The position numbers and the translations under genes were made by a program. The notes below the pieces were generated by a model. It was not told where the DNA came from. It saw only the letters and a program-made list of their open reading frames with translations, and did no database searches. A stretch of 20,282 nt of DNA, taken from the NCBI GenBank assembly GCA_937864375.1, contig CALMJO010000378.1, positions 1 through 20,282 on the forward strand, given 5' to 3'. This document shows positions 7,266 to 15,007 of this stretch, one piece after another (within the stretch, counting starts at the first letter, position 1; every line of letters begins with the position of its first letter). The stretch comes from an uncultured Spirochaetota bacterium. Its GTDB lineage: Bacteria; Spirochaetota; UBA4802; UBA5368.

Positions 7266-8987
7266 ATGAAAGAGAACAAGTCACGAGGTGTCTACGACAC
7301 CAGTATCGGCGGGACACGGATTACCTCGGTGGTCACCAAGATCATCATTATCTTCACCGTGTTCATCCTGATCTCAAACCTTACCTCGAACTATATCAAC
7401 CTCACCTTCAACCGCGCCGAGATGATACGGCTCATGCAGCAGATGCTGGGGAAGGACCTCAAAGACACCTACCAGTTCTGCAACAACCAGTACGAGATCT
7501 ACAATTACAATGATGATCTCAAGGGCTCCGTCGAGGCGATCGAGAACAAGGGGTTGCACGAGTTCAAGAACAAGAAGTCGGTGCTGCTGGGCGTAAAGCC
7601 CGACGGCAGCTTCCTCTTCCAGGCGGCGCGCAGCGAGAAGGCGGCCAAGTTCACCGACGTGGATACCATGACCCTGCTCGAGCAGAACCGCGTGGGTAAT
7701 GTGACCGAGGGCCTCCTTAACTTCCGCTATCACGACGAGAAGTACTTCGGGATTTATAAGTATAATTCGAAGTGGAACGCATACATCATACGGGCCGAGG
7801 AGCTCGATGAATTCTACTCGGAGTCCAGCGTAATCTTCAGGAACATCAGCCTCATCATCCTGCTGATTACCGCCGCGAGCGCGATCGTGGGCGTCTACGT
7901 GCTGCGCTACATGCTCCGGTTCATCCGCATTATCACCACGGAGATCATGCGCATGGTGTCCACCCAGCAGCTCAGCGTCATTGACCTGAAGGGCGCGCCC
8001 AACGACGACATCAGCTTCCTGGGCTTCGCGTTCAACTCGCTGGCGAGCACCATCAACAACCTTCTGACCATATTCCGGAAATTCGCGAACAAGGACGTGG
8101 TGATCAAGGCCTACGAGGAGCGCGAGGTGCGCCTCGAGGGTACACAAAAGGAACTCACCATCATGTTCTCGGACATCAAGAGCTTTACGTTCATTACCGA
8201 GACGCTGGGCGCCGACATCATCAAGCTCCTGAACATGCATTATGACAGGGCCATACGCGACATCCACAATCATGACGGCCTTGTCGGTTCCATAATCGGC
8301 GACGCGCTGCTCGCCGTGTTCGGCGCGCTCGATGAATACGAGGGCGACGAAGCCAAGAACAAGTCCCTCCAGGCGATCCAGTCGGCGTACAACCTCCAGG
8401 ACATCGCCCAGAAGCTGCGCGAGGAGATGACCAGGAAGCGGAAAGAACTGGAGCGCTCCAAAGGCGGCATCACCGGCGAGGAGGAAAAGGTCTACCAGGC
8501 GGTGCTGCTCGAGATCGGCGTGGGCATTGACGGCGGAAACGTGTTCTACGGCAACATCGGGTCGTACGTGCGCATGACGAACACCGTGATCGGCGACAAC
8601 GTAAACGCGGCCTCCAGGCTCGAGGGTCTCACGAGGGTTTACAAGGTGCCCGTCATCTGCTCCGAGTTCGTGAAGAACGACATCGACACCAACGTCGACA
8701 AGTCCGGCGTCCGGTTCGTCGAGATCGACACGGTGCAGGTGAAGGGGAAGACCAAAGGCACCAAGATATACTGGCCCGTGCTCGAATCCGAAATCGGAAG
8801 GAAAATGGACCAGGATATAAACACCTTCGCGGACGGTCTTGCGAGCTATTACAGGGGCGAATGGACCGCGGCCGGTAAGCAGTTCAGGAAGTCCACGCTC
8901 ACCGTGTCCCAGGTCATGTACGAACGCGTTAAAGATACCAAACCTCCACACAATTGGAACGGCGTATGGGAAATGAAAACCAAATGA
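7266..8987 (+). CDS. Membrane-bound class III adenylate/guanylate cyclase with periplasmic sensor and HAMP-like linker
   Basis: 573 residues. Transmembrane helix 1 is about 22-38, a periplasmic sensor about 40-192, helix 2 about 194-214, a HAMP-like linker 215-268 and the class III cyclase domain about 290-480. The metal-binding aspartates are visible: Asp303 in IMFSDIKSFT and Asp346 in GSIIGDALLAVFG. The transition-state Asn447 and Arg451 are in TVIGDNVNAASRLEG. The lysine that usually contacts adenine (K of D-K-F-I-G-D) is Ser342 here, so substrate choice or activity cannot be taken for granted. A charged stretch (about 383-408) lies in the middle of the catalytic domain. It is expected to make cAMP or cGMP inside the cell in response to an envelope signal. 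It starts a unit with the next two genes, and its TGA overlaps the next ATG. Confidence 0.9.
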   Translation: MKENKSRGVYDTSIGGTRITSVVTKIIIIFTVFILISNLTSNYINLTFNRAEMIRLMQQMLGKDLKDTYQFCNNQYEIYNYNDDLKGSVEAIENKGLHEFKNKKSVLLGVKPDGSFLFQAARSEKAAKFTDVDTMTLLEQNRVGNVTEGLLNFRYHDEKYFGIYKYNSKWNAYIIRAEELDEFYSESSVIFRNISLIILLITAASAIVGVYVLRYMLRFIRIITTEIMRMVSTQQLSVIDLKGAPNDDISFLGFAFNSLASTINNLLTIFRKFANKDVVIKAYEEREVRLEGTQKELTIMFSDIKSFTFITETLGADIIKLLNMHYDRAIRDIHNHDGLVGSIIGDALLAVFGALDEYEGDEAKNKSLQAIQSAYNLQDIAQKLREEMTRKRKELERSKGGITGEEEKVYQAVLLEIGVGIDGGNVFYGNIGSYVRMTNTVIGDNVNAASRLEGLTRVYKVPVICSEFVKNDIDTNVDKSGVRFVEIDTVQVKGKTKGTKIYWPVLESEIGRKMDQDINTFADGLASYYRGEWTAAGKQFRKSTLTVSQVMYERVKDTKPPHNWNGVWEMKTK

Positions 8988-10174
8988 AGAATCTCCCCGA
9001 GAGTATTTCGATATTCCTTCCGGAAACTATTGCCGACCCGGACGGGAAGCCCAAACTCTATTCGCTCAACGAAGAGTTTGCGAAAACCAAGAAGAACAAG
9101 AACCCGTTCTTCTACCTGGCCGTGGGAAGTTTCGTCGCGGCCCTCATCTTCGTCGCGGTGCTCGTAACGGTGTACGTGCAGAGAAAGTCGCTCTCGACCG
9201 AAATCTCCATAAGCGAGTTCGAAGACATCAAGCTCATGGAAATCCTGGATACGGTCAAGAAATACGAGAACGACCTGAACGTCGCGAAGCGCGAGCTCGC
9301 CGACCTGCAGGGGCAGATGAACGACGAGCTCGCGTACGCCCCCGACGAGGCCTCGCGGCAGAGGATCCTGGCCCGGCGGCAGGCCGGCATAGCCGCCAAA
9401 CAGGCGAAGATCAATGACCTCCAGGGCAAGATCGACCAGTATGATCAGCGGCTCCAGGAGAACATGAAGAAGGCCGAATCGGTCGTCCAGAACTACCAGA
9501 AGATGCACCGGATCCAGATGGAGGAACAGCAGGCGTACTACGAGAAGAAGATCGATGAAACGGTCCTCAGGTACAATCCCTACTTCCAGTCCGGGCGGAT
9601 TCTTGGTATCCTGAACATTCCCATTCCCGCGCCCAAGGCCGGCCCCAGGCTGAACGATTACCTGAGGGAGCTCAGGGACGAGAACATCATTTCGGAAAAG
9701 GATTTCAAGTCCCTGCAGGGAATGGTGAACGACAATTCCGCGCTGGTCGCGCAAATGCTCGATGTGCCGTACAAGAACAGCGTGGCGCCCACGCTGCAGC
9801 ACGTGGACTATTTCCAGAAGGCCATCGCGGAAAGCTACGAGAAGATATGGACGTCCCTGGTAAGGGCCGTAAGGGAGAAAAACCAGGCGCTTGCCCATTT
9901 CAGGTATGCGTTCGATTATTCCGCCAGGATGGACAGCGAAGCCGGCTACGTCATCGATCCGCGCGATGCAAAAAGCATCATCGTCTACCTCAGCGGGAAC
10001 CAGAACGTGAAAGAGGGGGACATCGGGATGGTGTTCCGGACGGATGACAATTACATAGGAAAGATCCAGTTCTTCCAGACCGTGGCGGGAATGCGCGCCA
10101 AGATCGTCGACATGCAGGACAACAGGGCGATACGGCCGCTCGACAAAATTCTAATCAAGCTGAAACAGGAGTGA
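8984..10174 (+). CDS. Single-pass inner-membrane protein with long periplasmic coiled coil, unknown function
   Basis: I do not recognise this family. The start is taken at the ATG at 8984, which overlaps the cyclase stop as ATGA; an ATG at 8966 is an alternative. From 8984 it has 396 residues. A cytoplasmic tail of about 40 residues ends in lysines (KTKKNKN), followed by one membrane helix (about 42-65) and then a long charged heptad-like coiled coil (about 70-190, for example KRELADLQGQMNDEL). The positive-inside rule puts the rest in the periplasm. The C-terminal 80 residues (VIDPRDAKSIIVYL through IRPLDKILIK) look like a small beta-barrel domain with GDIGMVFR. Tight coupling to the cyclase suggests a partner that transmits or tunes its signal; that is inference. 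Confidence 0.75.
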   Translation: MKNLPESISIFLPETIADPDGKPKLYSLNEEFAKTKKNKNPFFYLAVGSFVAALIFVAVLVTVYVQRKSLSTEISISEFEDIKLMEILDTVKKYENDLNVAKRELADLQGQMNDELAYAPDEASRQRILARRQAGIAAKQAKINDLQGKIDQYDQRLQENMKKAESVVQNYQKMHRIQMEEQQAYYEKKIDETVLRYNPYFQSGRILGILNIPIPAPKAGPRLNDYLRELRDENIISEKDFKSLQGMVNDNSALVAQMLDVPYKNSVAPTLQHVDYFQKAIAESYEKIWTSLVRAVREKNQALAHFRYAFDYSARMDSEAGYVIDPRDAKSIIVYLSGNQNVKEGDIGMVFRTDDNYIGKIQFFQTVAGMRAKIVDMQDNRAIRPLDKILIKLKQE

Positions 10175-10176
10175 GT

Positions 10177-10983
10177 ATGAAGCGATATAGTGTAATCACC
10201 GTTATACTGAGCCTCGCGTTCGCCATGTCCGCGTACGCGGCGGATTGGAAGGCCCTGGGACTGGAAGTCCTCGACAAGAAAGAGGGCGAAGGCGCCTACG
10301 AATACAGGCTCAAGGACGCCGGCGGGCTGGAATTCGTCATCCAGTCGGAAAAAGAAGTGAGCGACGCCCTCGCGAAGAAGGCGGCCGACCTCAGGACGAC
10401 ACTCATGTCCAGGGAGATCTTCAAGGTCAAGGACATCAGGATCACCATACTGCCCAACAGCATCGACGCGGCGATCGTCCCGTCCGAGTTCACCTACAGC
10501 GGAACCGACGTGCTGCCCTACCTTCCCTCCACGATCATTTTTTCGGTGTCGGACAAGCTCGAGTACAGCTTCCGCATAGTGAAGGACAACATCTTCATGC
10601 GGATCAAGGGTGAGTTCACCGATGACAAGGAGCTCGGGGAAAAGGTACTCGAGGGCATCAAGAACCCGGTCGGATTCGTGCGCAAGCGCGATCCGGAGTA
10701 TTTCCTTACGCGTATCAACGAAATGGAAGACGCATTAAAGAGGCTTACGGCCGAAAACACTCACCTCCGCAATGCGGTCATGACCTGGCACAATACCGGA
10801 TTCCTTGGCTTTGGAACCAGCCAGATCGAACAGAAGAAGATCGACCGTGTGCTCGAGCTCAGGAAGCAGAGGCCCGACATCAAGAAAGACGAGATAAAAG
10901 CCACAATGGAAAAGGAGGGAACCCCGATTGCGGGCAAGGAGCTTGACCTGATCTTCGCGGCGTACTTCAACGAGTTTCAATAG
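10177..10983 (+). CDS. Secreted periplasmic protein, unknown function
   Basis: 268 residues from the ATG at 10177, with SD AGGAG (10167-10171) five bases upstream; it starts 2 bases after the previous stop. The N-terminus is a clean Sec signal with a cleavage site SAYA|ADW (after residue 21). The mature part has a mixed alpha/beta N-terminal region, with hydrophobic strands ITILPNSIDAAIVPSEF and TIIFSVSDKLEYSFRI. A coiled segment follows (EMEDALKRLTAENTHLRNAV), then a helical C-terminus. No known family is recognised. As the third gene of the cyclase unit it could act with the periplasmic domains of the first two proteins. Confidence 0.75.
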   Translation: MKRYSVITVILSLAFAMSAYAADWKALGLEVLDKKEGEGAYEYRLKDAGGLEFVIQSEKEVSDALAKKAADLRTTLMSREIFKVKDIRITILPNSIDAAIVPSEFTYSGTDVLPYLPSTIIFSVSDKLEYSFRIVKDNIFMRIKGEFTDDKELGEKVLEGIKNPVGFVRKRDPEYFLTRINEMEDALKRLTAENTHLRNAVMTWHNTGFLGFGTSQIEQKKIDRVLELRKQRPDIKKDEIKATMEKEGTPIAGKELDLIFAAYFNEFQ

Positions 10984-10990
10984 TACCGCG

Positions 10991-11016
10991 GCCCGCAGGC
11001 AGCGGACCGGGCTTTT
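10991..11016 (+). terminator. Candidate intrinsic terminator (5-bp stem)
   Basis: GCCCG (10991-10995) pairs with CGGGC (11008-11012) and TTTT follows at 11013-11016. The stem is short and the loop 12 nt, so it is weak alone. It lies just after the end of the cyclase unit and right before a stronger hairpin. Confidence 0.4.
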
Positions 11017-11022
11017 CCGAAA

Positions 11023-11062
11023 ATGGCGTGGACGCCGTGCCAACCGGCGCGATCCACGCCAT
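11023..11062 (+). terminator. Strong two-tier hairpin after the cyclase unit
   Basis: The outer stem ATGGCGTGGA (11023-11032) pairs perfectly with 11053-11062. An inner stem CGCCG (11033-11037) pairs with CGGCG (11045-11049), with 3 nt (CGA) bulged on the right. The downstream bases CTTCGTTTA are only moderately T-rich. It probably ends transcription of the three-gene unit. Confidence 0.6.
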
Positions 11063-11219
11063 CTTCGTTTAGGGGTGCTCGCTGGAACTGATCCATGCGA
11101 TAAGCATCCTGCATGCGCGGGCGCCCCCCGGTAGAACGTCTCCTGGATCACGCGCGTGGACTGCGGCAGGATTCGTGACGATAATGCCCATCAGCGCATA
11201 ACAAAACCGGAGGTAATAT

Positions 11220-11894
11220 ATGGGCGTGCATCTGCTTCCCGTACCATTCGCGATTATAGGAATCGCCGTCTACTGGTGGGCGCGCTGGACGAACGACATG
11301 ACGACGGTCATGATTGTGCAGCCGGCCATAACGATACTGTGCATCGCGACGGCGCTCCTTTCCTTCAAGAGGAAGCGGTTCGATCGCACGCTGACCCTGA
11401 CGGTGGCGGCCGGCCTTGCAATCGCGCTCGCCGGTGATTTCCTCAATATAGACATGAACGATCCATTCGTGGTGATGCGGGGCCTCGTGATTTTCGTCGT
11501 GGCGTACCTGACCTACGCGATAGGATTTACCGCGGTAAACGGATGGCACCGCCAGGACCTCTACGTGGGAGCCGCCCTCCTGTGCGTGTACGGCGCGCTC
11601 ATGTCGTACCTGGGCCCCTACCTGCAGGAGGGAGGGATGCTCGTTCCCGGGCTCGTCTACGGGCTGGTGCATCCCTTCATGGTCTCGCGCGCCATCTCCA
11701 CGTTCTTTGGCGACAGGCTGTCGAGGACCCAGGCGGTGCTTCTCACCGCGGGTACGCTCATGCTGTACATCGGGGACGTGGAGTTCGCGCTGTACGCCTA
11801 TCCCAGGATCATGCCCATGCTCTTTGGACCCGTGCTGTATGCGGGGGGGCAGCTCCTCGTCTCGCTCGCGCCGTCGTACGGGAAGGAAGCATAG
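11220..11894 (+). CDS. YhhN/TMEM86 family integral membrane protein (lysoplasmalogenase-like)
   Basis: 224 residues, almost wholly hydrophobic, with about seven or eight membrane helices. SD GGAGG (11209-11213) is 6 nt before the ATG. Two family hallmarks are visible: the first GD motif in LAIALAGDFLNI followed by VVAYLTYAIGF, and a second GD in LMLYIGDVEFALYAYP near the C-terminus. Eukaryotic TMEM86 members hydrolyse the vinyl-ether bond of lysoplasmalogens; for bacterial members this is only partly supported. If active it would act on membrane ether lipids, which fits an anaerobe that makes plasmalogens. It stands alone, between hairpins, with no clear promoter. Confidence 0.75.
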   Translation: MGVHLLPVPFAIIGIAVYWWARWTNDMTTVMIVQPAITILCIATALLSFKRKRFDRTLTLTVAAGLAIALAGDFLNIDMNDPFVVMRGLVIFVVAYLTYAIGFTAVNGWHRQDLYVGAALLCVYGALMSYLGPYLQEGGMLVPGLVYGLVHPFMVSRAISTFFGDRLSRTQAVLLTAGTLMLYIGDVEFALYAYPRIMPMLFGPVLYAGGQLLVSLAPSYGKEA

Positions 11895-12221
11895 CGCGGC
11901 ATGACTGCGGGATGCTTATCTTCCCAGCCAGAAGCCCAAGGCTGAAAAGAAGGACCCCGAACTGAAACAAGGCATAACGACCTGCCGCGCGCGTGTCGTT
12001 ACCGTGCGTGCATGCTTTATCCGCCGGGCATGTCGCAGCGCCTGTAAGCGATTCGGCCCCAGATCCTGAAAACCAGCCTGCGCAATAAATTCCCGAACAC
12101 GGGAGGGGGGAGCCGATCAGCCTGCCGCAGCGAACGATGACCGGGTACAAGGGCGCGCGCAACTGCGGACCCAAGCCGCATCGTATGCGCCCGCTCCGCC
12201 GCCGACCGGCATCCTGTTCGC
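11895..12221. other. Non-coding gap between convergent genes
   Basis: This 327-base stretch separates the YhhN-like gene (+) from the four-helix protein (-), which run towards each other. It holds one modest hairpin, TAACGAC (11975-11981) with GTCGTTA (11995-12001) over a 13-nt GC-rich loop, possibly a two-way terminator. Open frames here are GC-rich with no recognisable protein. I see nothing else. Confidence 0.5.
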
Positions 12222-12725
12222 TCAAACGCCCCGATGGGCGTGCGGCGCTCCCCGGTGAAAACCGGGATGATGCATCCACTCCCGGGCCGCATGCAGGAGC
12301 CGTTTCAAATCCATGGAAAAAGCGATGGCGGTGAAAAGCATAGCCATCGCGACGAGGCCTACGGGCCAGGGCGTACCGGCGCCGGTCCGGTCGTTGACGA
12401 GCAGGGTAGCCCAGAGTCCCACGCCGTTTGCCATGACGCCCAGGAGCGGGACCGCAACGACCGCCCAGGACTCGCCGCGCCTGAAGGGAAACAGGAGTAT
12501 GAGCGCCATTGCGATCGCGAGAAGGGCCTGGAAGCCGCCGGTCACCTTCACGAGCACCCACAGGAGCACCCTCTCGCCGAACGCGACGTCGGTCCAGGGG
12601 ATGCCTATGGCCTGGTGGTGGTAGGGCATGACCGTGGGGGTGGCCAGGTAGAAGAGGCCGGTGGTAAACAGCATGAGTACCAGAAACAGGTACAGGTAGA
12701 ACGAGATCCTGAGCCGTGGATTCAT
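12222..12725 (-). CDS. Small four-helix integral membrane protein, unknown function
   Basis: 167 residues on the minus strand. SD GGGAGG is 6 nt before the ATG. Four hydrophobic helices are evident: SFYLYLFLVLMLFTTGLFYL (about 8-27), a second around VLLWVLVKVTGGFQALLAIAM, a third AVVAVPLLGVMANGVGLWATL and a fourth VGLVAMAMLFTAIAFSM. A short loop between helices 1 and 2 contains TVMPYHHQAIG. The C-terminal tail is rich in His and Arg. I do not recognise the family. It stands alone, and its own promoter and a long structured leader lie upstream. Confidence 0.7.
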   Translation of the reverse strand: MNPRLRISFYLYLFLVLMLFTTGLFYLATPTVMPYHHQAIGIPWTDVAFGERVLLWVLVKVTGGFQALLAIAMALILLFPFRRGESWAVVAVPLLGVMANGVGLWATLLVNDRTGAGTPWPVGLVAMAMLFTAIAFSMDLKRLLHAAREWMHHPGFHRGAPHAHRGV

Positions 12726-12825
12726 ATGATTCCTCCCAAATGGATGATGGTGCGGGGATGCGAGGGCAACCTTTGTATGTGTTCCCCGCGGAGGGTGCAG
12801 GGCAGGGAGACGATGGCGCCCGGTC

Positions 12826-12902
12826 CGGGGCTCTGGCCCCGTGGAAACAGCCGGGGAGATAGGCGGGTCACCCTCAATGATAAACCTGCCTTTCTCCCCG
12901 GC
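12826..12902 (-). promoter_or_regulatory. Structured 5' leader of the four-helix membrane protein gene (candidate cis-regulatory RNA)
   Basis: Two hairpins sit in a leader of about 217 nt. The first is 19 bp long: arms 12850-12868 and 12884-12902, one T-T mismatch and one G-U pair, and a 15-nt loop. The second has arms CGGGGC (12826-12831) and GCCCCG (12836-12841) with a 4-nt loop. Both lie between the promoter and the start codon. No known riboswitch consensus was recognised. It could instead be a repeat element that happens to lie here. Confidence 0.55.
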
Positions 12903-12948
12903 ATTTAACCGGATTGCATGGTAAGCGTGAGGCTGTATTTATAGGAAA

Positions 12949-12977
12949 ATAGTAAGGGAAAAAGCATGGAAAGTCAA
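12949..12977 (-). promoter_or_regulatory. Sigma70-type promoter TTGACT-N17-TACTAT (minus strand)
   Basis: On the minus strand, TTGACT (complement of 12972-12977) and TACTAT (complement of 12949-12954) are exactly 17 bp apart. Transcription would begin near 12942 and reach the membrane-protein ATG at 12725, giving a leader of about 217 nt. Confidence 0.6.
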
Positions 12978-13112
12978 ATGGGGTAGGGAGGAAAACTGTA
13001 AGTGTTCTAATGTTTCTGCAGGGACCGATTAAGCACGATGCTATGATTTATTGCAGATAAACGGTGTGGAGGGAATGCCGTTGTATCGTAAAACGTAATC
13101 CGGTTGCCCGTG

Positions 13113-13160
13113 CGGCCGCCTGGTAGGGACGCGATTAATCGCGTCCCTACCAGGCGGCCG
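13113..13160. repeat. Perfect 48-bp palindrome (REP-like hairpin)
   Basis: The two 24-base halves (13113-13136 and 13137-13160) are exact reverse complements with no loop; the centre is GCGATTAATCGC. The inner core GGTAGGGACGCGATT resembles dispersed intergenic hairpin repeats that occur in many bacterial genomes. It lies downstream of the minus-strand lipoprotein gene, and could end its transcript or protect its 3' end. Only one copy is visible in the window. Confidence 0.95.
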
Positions 13161-13244
13161 ATTTGCAGAGACACTCTTATGCCAATATTTGATGCATAGA
13201 ATGCAAATAGGTTGACGCGCTGAGTTCTGGGTATGAATGTGCAA

Positions 13245-13727
13245 TCAAAAATCGAACTCTCGCTGAGGGCTCGCATGTGTAAGTTCGCCTTCTGAATCAT
13301 AACCGTAAACAGCCCACCAGCGATTGGTGCCCGCTGGCCCATAAGCGATTCCACTGAAATCATTTGTAGCTGGATTATAAGTGTATAGATTATTCTGATT
13401 GACCTGGTCGCGGGAAAACCCAGGCAATCCTGAACGACTTCCTGCCAGAAATTCAGCTTCATCGTTAATTATCGTGTTACCGCTTGTTTCTATTGTTGCT
13501 GAAAAAACGACTAACACCGCATATTCAACCTCTGATGGAAGATTAAATTCGAAATTCCCACCAGAATCACTCAGATCATCGCCATTCAATGGGCTGATCA
13601 GGTCTATCCTTTCTACACCTGAAAATATCAGAGTTGAAGGTTGTTTCTCCGGTTGGGCGGTGCAACCGATTGAAAAAGGTACTAAGGCCGTAAATAAACT
13701 CATTATGAAAAACTTTTTTAATATCAT
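13245..13727 (-). CDS. Small hypothetical lipoprotein, AT-richer than its surroundings
   Basis: 160 residues on the minus strand, starting at the ATG at 13727, which has SD GAGGAGG six bases upstream; a GTG at 13742 is an alternative. The start lies just after the upstream gene's stop (13739-13741), so both are on one transcript. The signal ends in the lipobox FSIGC (Cys22). The mature part has beta-rich features (FNLPSEVEYAVLVVFSA) and an aromatic C-terminal portion (GTNRWWAVYGYDSEGEL) that looks like one fibronectin- or Ig-like beta domain. Codon use and base composition are visibly more AT-rich than in neighbouring genes, so recent transfer is possible. No family is recognised. Confidence 0.7.
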   Translation of the reverse strand: MILKKFFIMSLFTALVPFSIGCTAQPEKQPSTLIFSGVERIDLISPLNGDDLSDSGGNFEFNLPSEVEYAVLVVFSATIETSGNTIINDEAEFLAGSRSGLPGFSRDQVNQNNLYTYNPATNDFSGIAYGPAGTNRWWAVYGYDSEGELTHASPQREFDF

Positions 13728-13738
13728 CGTAAACCTCC

Positions 13739-15007
13739 TCACTGGAAGAAATACTTCACGCCGCCGCCGATGGTGAAGTGGTTGAACGAGTATTCGGTCT
13801 CGTGTGATTTCAACCCGCCCAGGATCCCCTGGCTTTCAAACACCTCGCGCGTCACCTTTGCGGGGTAATAGTAAAACCTGCCCTCGAGGAAGAGCGCGAC
13901 CTTCGCGAACGGCGCCACGGTCATGCCGAGCTTCGCCCCCAAATGCCAGAGGTTCTGGCTTGCGAGCTTTTCATCGTTGTTGCTTTCGCTCTTGTTGGTA
14001 CGGAAGTCCATGAGAGAGGAATACCCCGCGAACACACCCGCATACGGTGTAACGTACCCGGAAGTCTCAAAAGGCAGGACGGCAGCATGGACCGAAAGCC
14101 CCATGTACCGGTACCAGCGCTCCTGCGAGATCATGCCGAAGGGCGTGTCGATGTCCTGGTTGTGATTAATCACCGCATACGCAAACTCACCGGAAATATT
14201 GATCTTGCTGTACGTATGCCCCAGGAAAAACGTGAACATGGGCGCCGGATCGAGCTCTTTGTATGTGGGGCGCAGGTAGCTCACCCCCAGCCCTATTTCC
14301 GAGCGATTCCTTACCCGGCTCTCTCCCAGGACAGGCGTCCAGCTCTCCCGTGCGTCCTTCTCGATCGAAAGCTTCGTGTCCGCGTCCATGAAGCCGCGCT
14401 TCACGGCCTTTAGCCGGTGCGTGCCCACCGCGAGCTTGTAGTCCACGAGCGGCGATTTGCCCGCGAGCATGCCGTCAACGTAGACGTCGGCGCCGTCGGG
14501 GGTGGTGGAGACGTTGAGGATGCCCAGGTTTTCCCCGGAGATGACCGCGGCCATGGAGAGAACGGCCTGGCTGGCGACGTCAAAAAGCTCCGCGAGCGGC
14601 GCCTGCACTACGCGCCCGTCCAGGACGCGCCCTGTTGCGACCTCGACCGCCTTCACGGTGAGTATTATGTTTTCAGGATTGCCGGAATAGGATCCCAGGA
14701 TGAGCACGTCGGCCTTGACCAGGGTGCCGGCGCCGGTGACCATCTGCTCGTCAAAGAGCCCCGTCTGGCTGAGCGCAATCTCGCTGATGATGGCCGCGAT
14801 CTGGCCGCGCTCGGCCACCTGGATGCCCTTCGCCTGCGCAAGGCTCGCGGAAAGCGATTCGGGCAGCGAATTGGAAAGGTACTGTAGTCCCTTGCCGCCG
14901 GTGTGGTTCGTGAAATTCACCACCGCGACCGTTCGGGGCGCCGCCGCGAGGATATGTGAATACAGGACTGCACCCGCGATGCAGGAGAGTAAAATCGCTC
15001 TTTTCAT
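13739..15007 (-). CDS. CsgG-like / PEGA / beta-barrel outer-membrane protein
   Basis: 422 residues on the minus strand. The signal peptide is about 1-23. Residues 25-160 form a CsgG/TolB-N-like domain (RTVAVVNFTNHTGGKG, then AERGQIAAIISEIALSQTGL and KADVLILGSYSGNPE). Residues 162-220 are a PEGA domain (GILNVSTTPDGADVYVDG, KSPL, VGTHRLKAVKRGF), a surface or peptidoglycan-facing fold. From about 235 on, alternating strands with aromatic girdles lead to a C-terminal VKYFFQ, the ending expected of an outer-membrane beta barrel. It is thus probably an outer-membrane protein with a periplasmic part. The domain series is unusual; the function is unknown. It is co-transcribed with the small lipoprotein, whose start lies next to its stop. 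Confidence 0.8.
   Translation of the reverse strand: MKRAILLSCIAGAVLYSHILAAAPRTVAVVNFTNHTGGKGLQYLSNSLPESLSASLAQAKGIQVAERGQIAAIISEIALSQTGLFDEQMVTGAGTLVKADVLILGSYSGNPENIILTVKAVEVATGRVLDGRVVQAPLAELFDVASQAVLSMAAVISGENLGILNVSTTPDGADVYVDGMLAGKSPLVDYKLAVGTHRLKAVKRGFMDADTKLSIEKDARESWTPVLGESRVRNRSEIGLGVSYLRPTYKELDPAPMFTFFLGHTYSKINISGEFAYAVINHNQDIDTPFGMISQERWYRYMGLSVHAAVLPFETSGYVTPYAGVFAGYSSLMDFRTNKSESNNDEKLASQNLWHLGAKLGMTVAPFAKVALFLEGRFYYYPAKVTREVFESQGILGGLKSHETEYSFNHFTIGGGVKYFFQ

Noticed and set aside
7374..8951. A 525-codon open frame on the minus strand, antisense to the cyclase gene
   Set aside because: It is a shadow of the GC-rich coding strand: composition rich in Leu, Val, Asp, Glu, His and no domain, whereas the plus-strand frame has a clear cyclase domain and promoter.
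12234..12908. A plus-strand open frame opposite the four-helix membrane protein
   Set aside because: It is highly charged and low-complexity, includes the structured leader, and has no domain; the minus-strand frame has clean membrane helices and a good ribosome binding site.
13007..13462. A minus-strand open frame running through the 48-bp palindrome
   Set aside because: Its product is partly the translated palindrome and partly another frame of the lipoprotein gene; no start signal.
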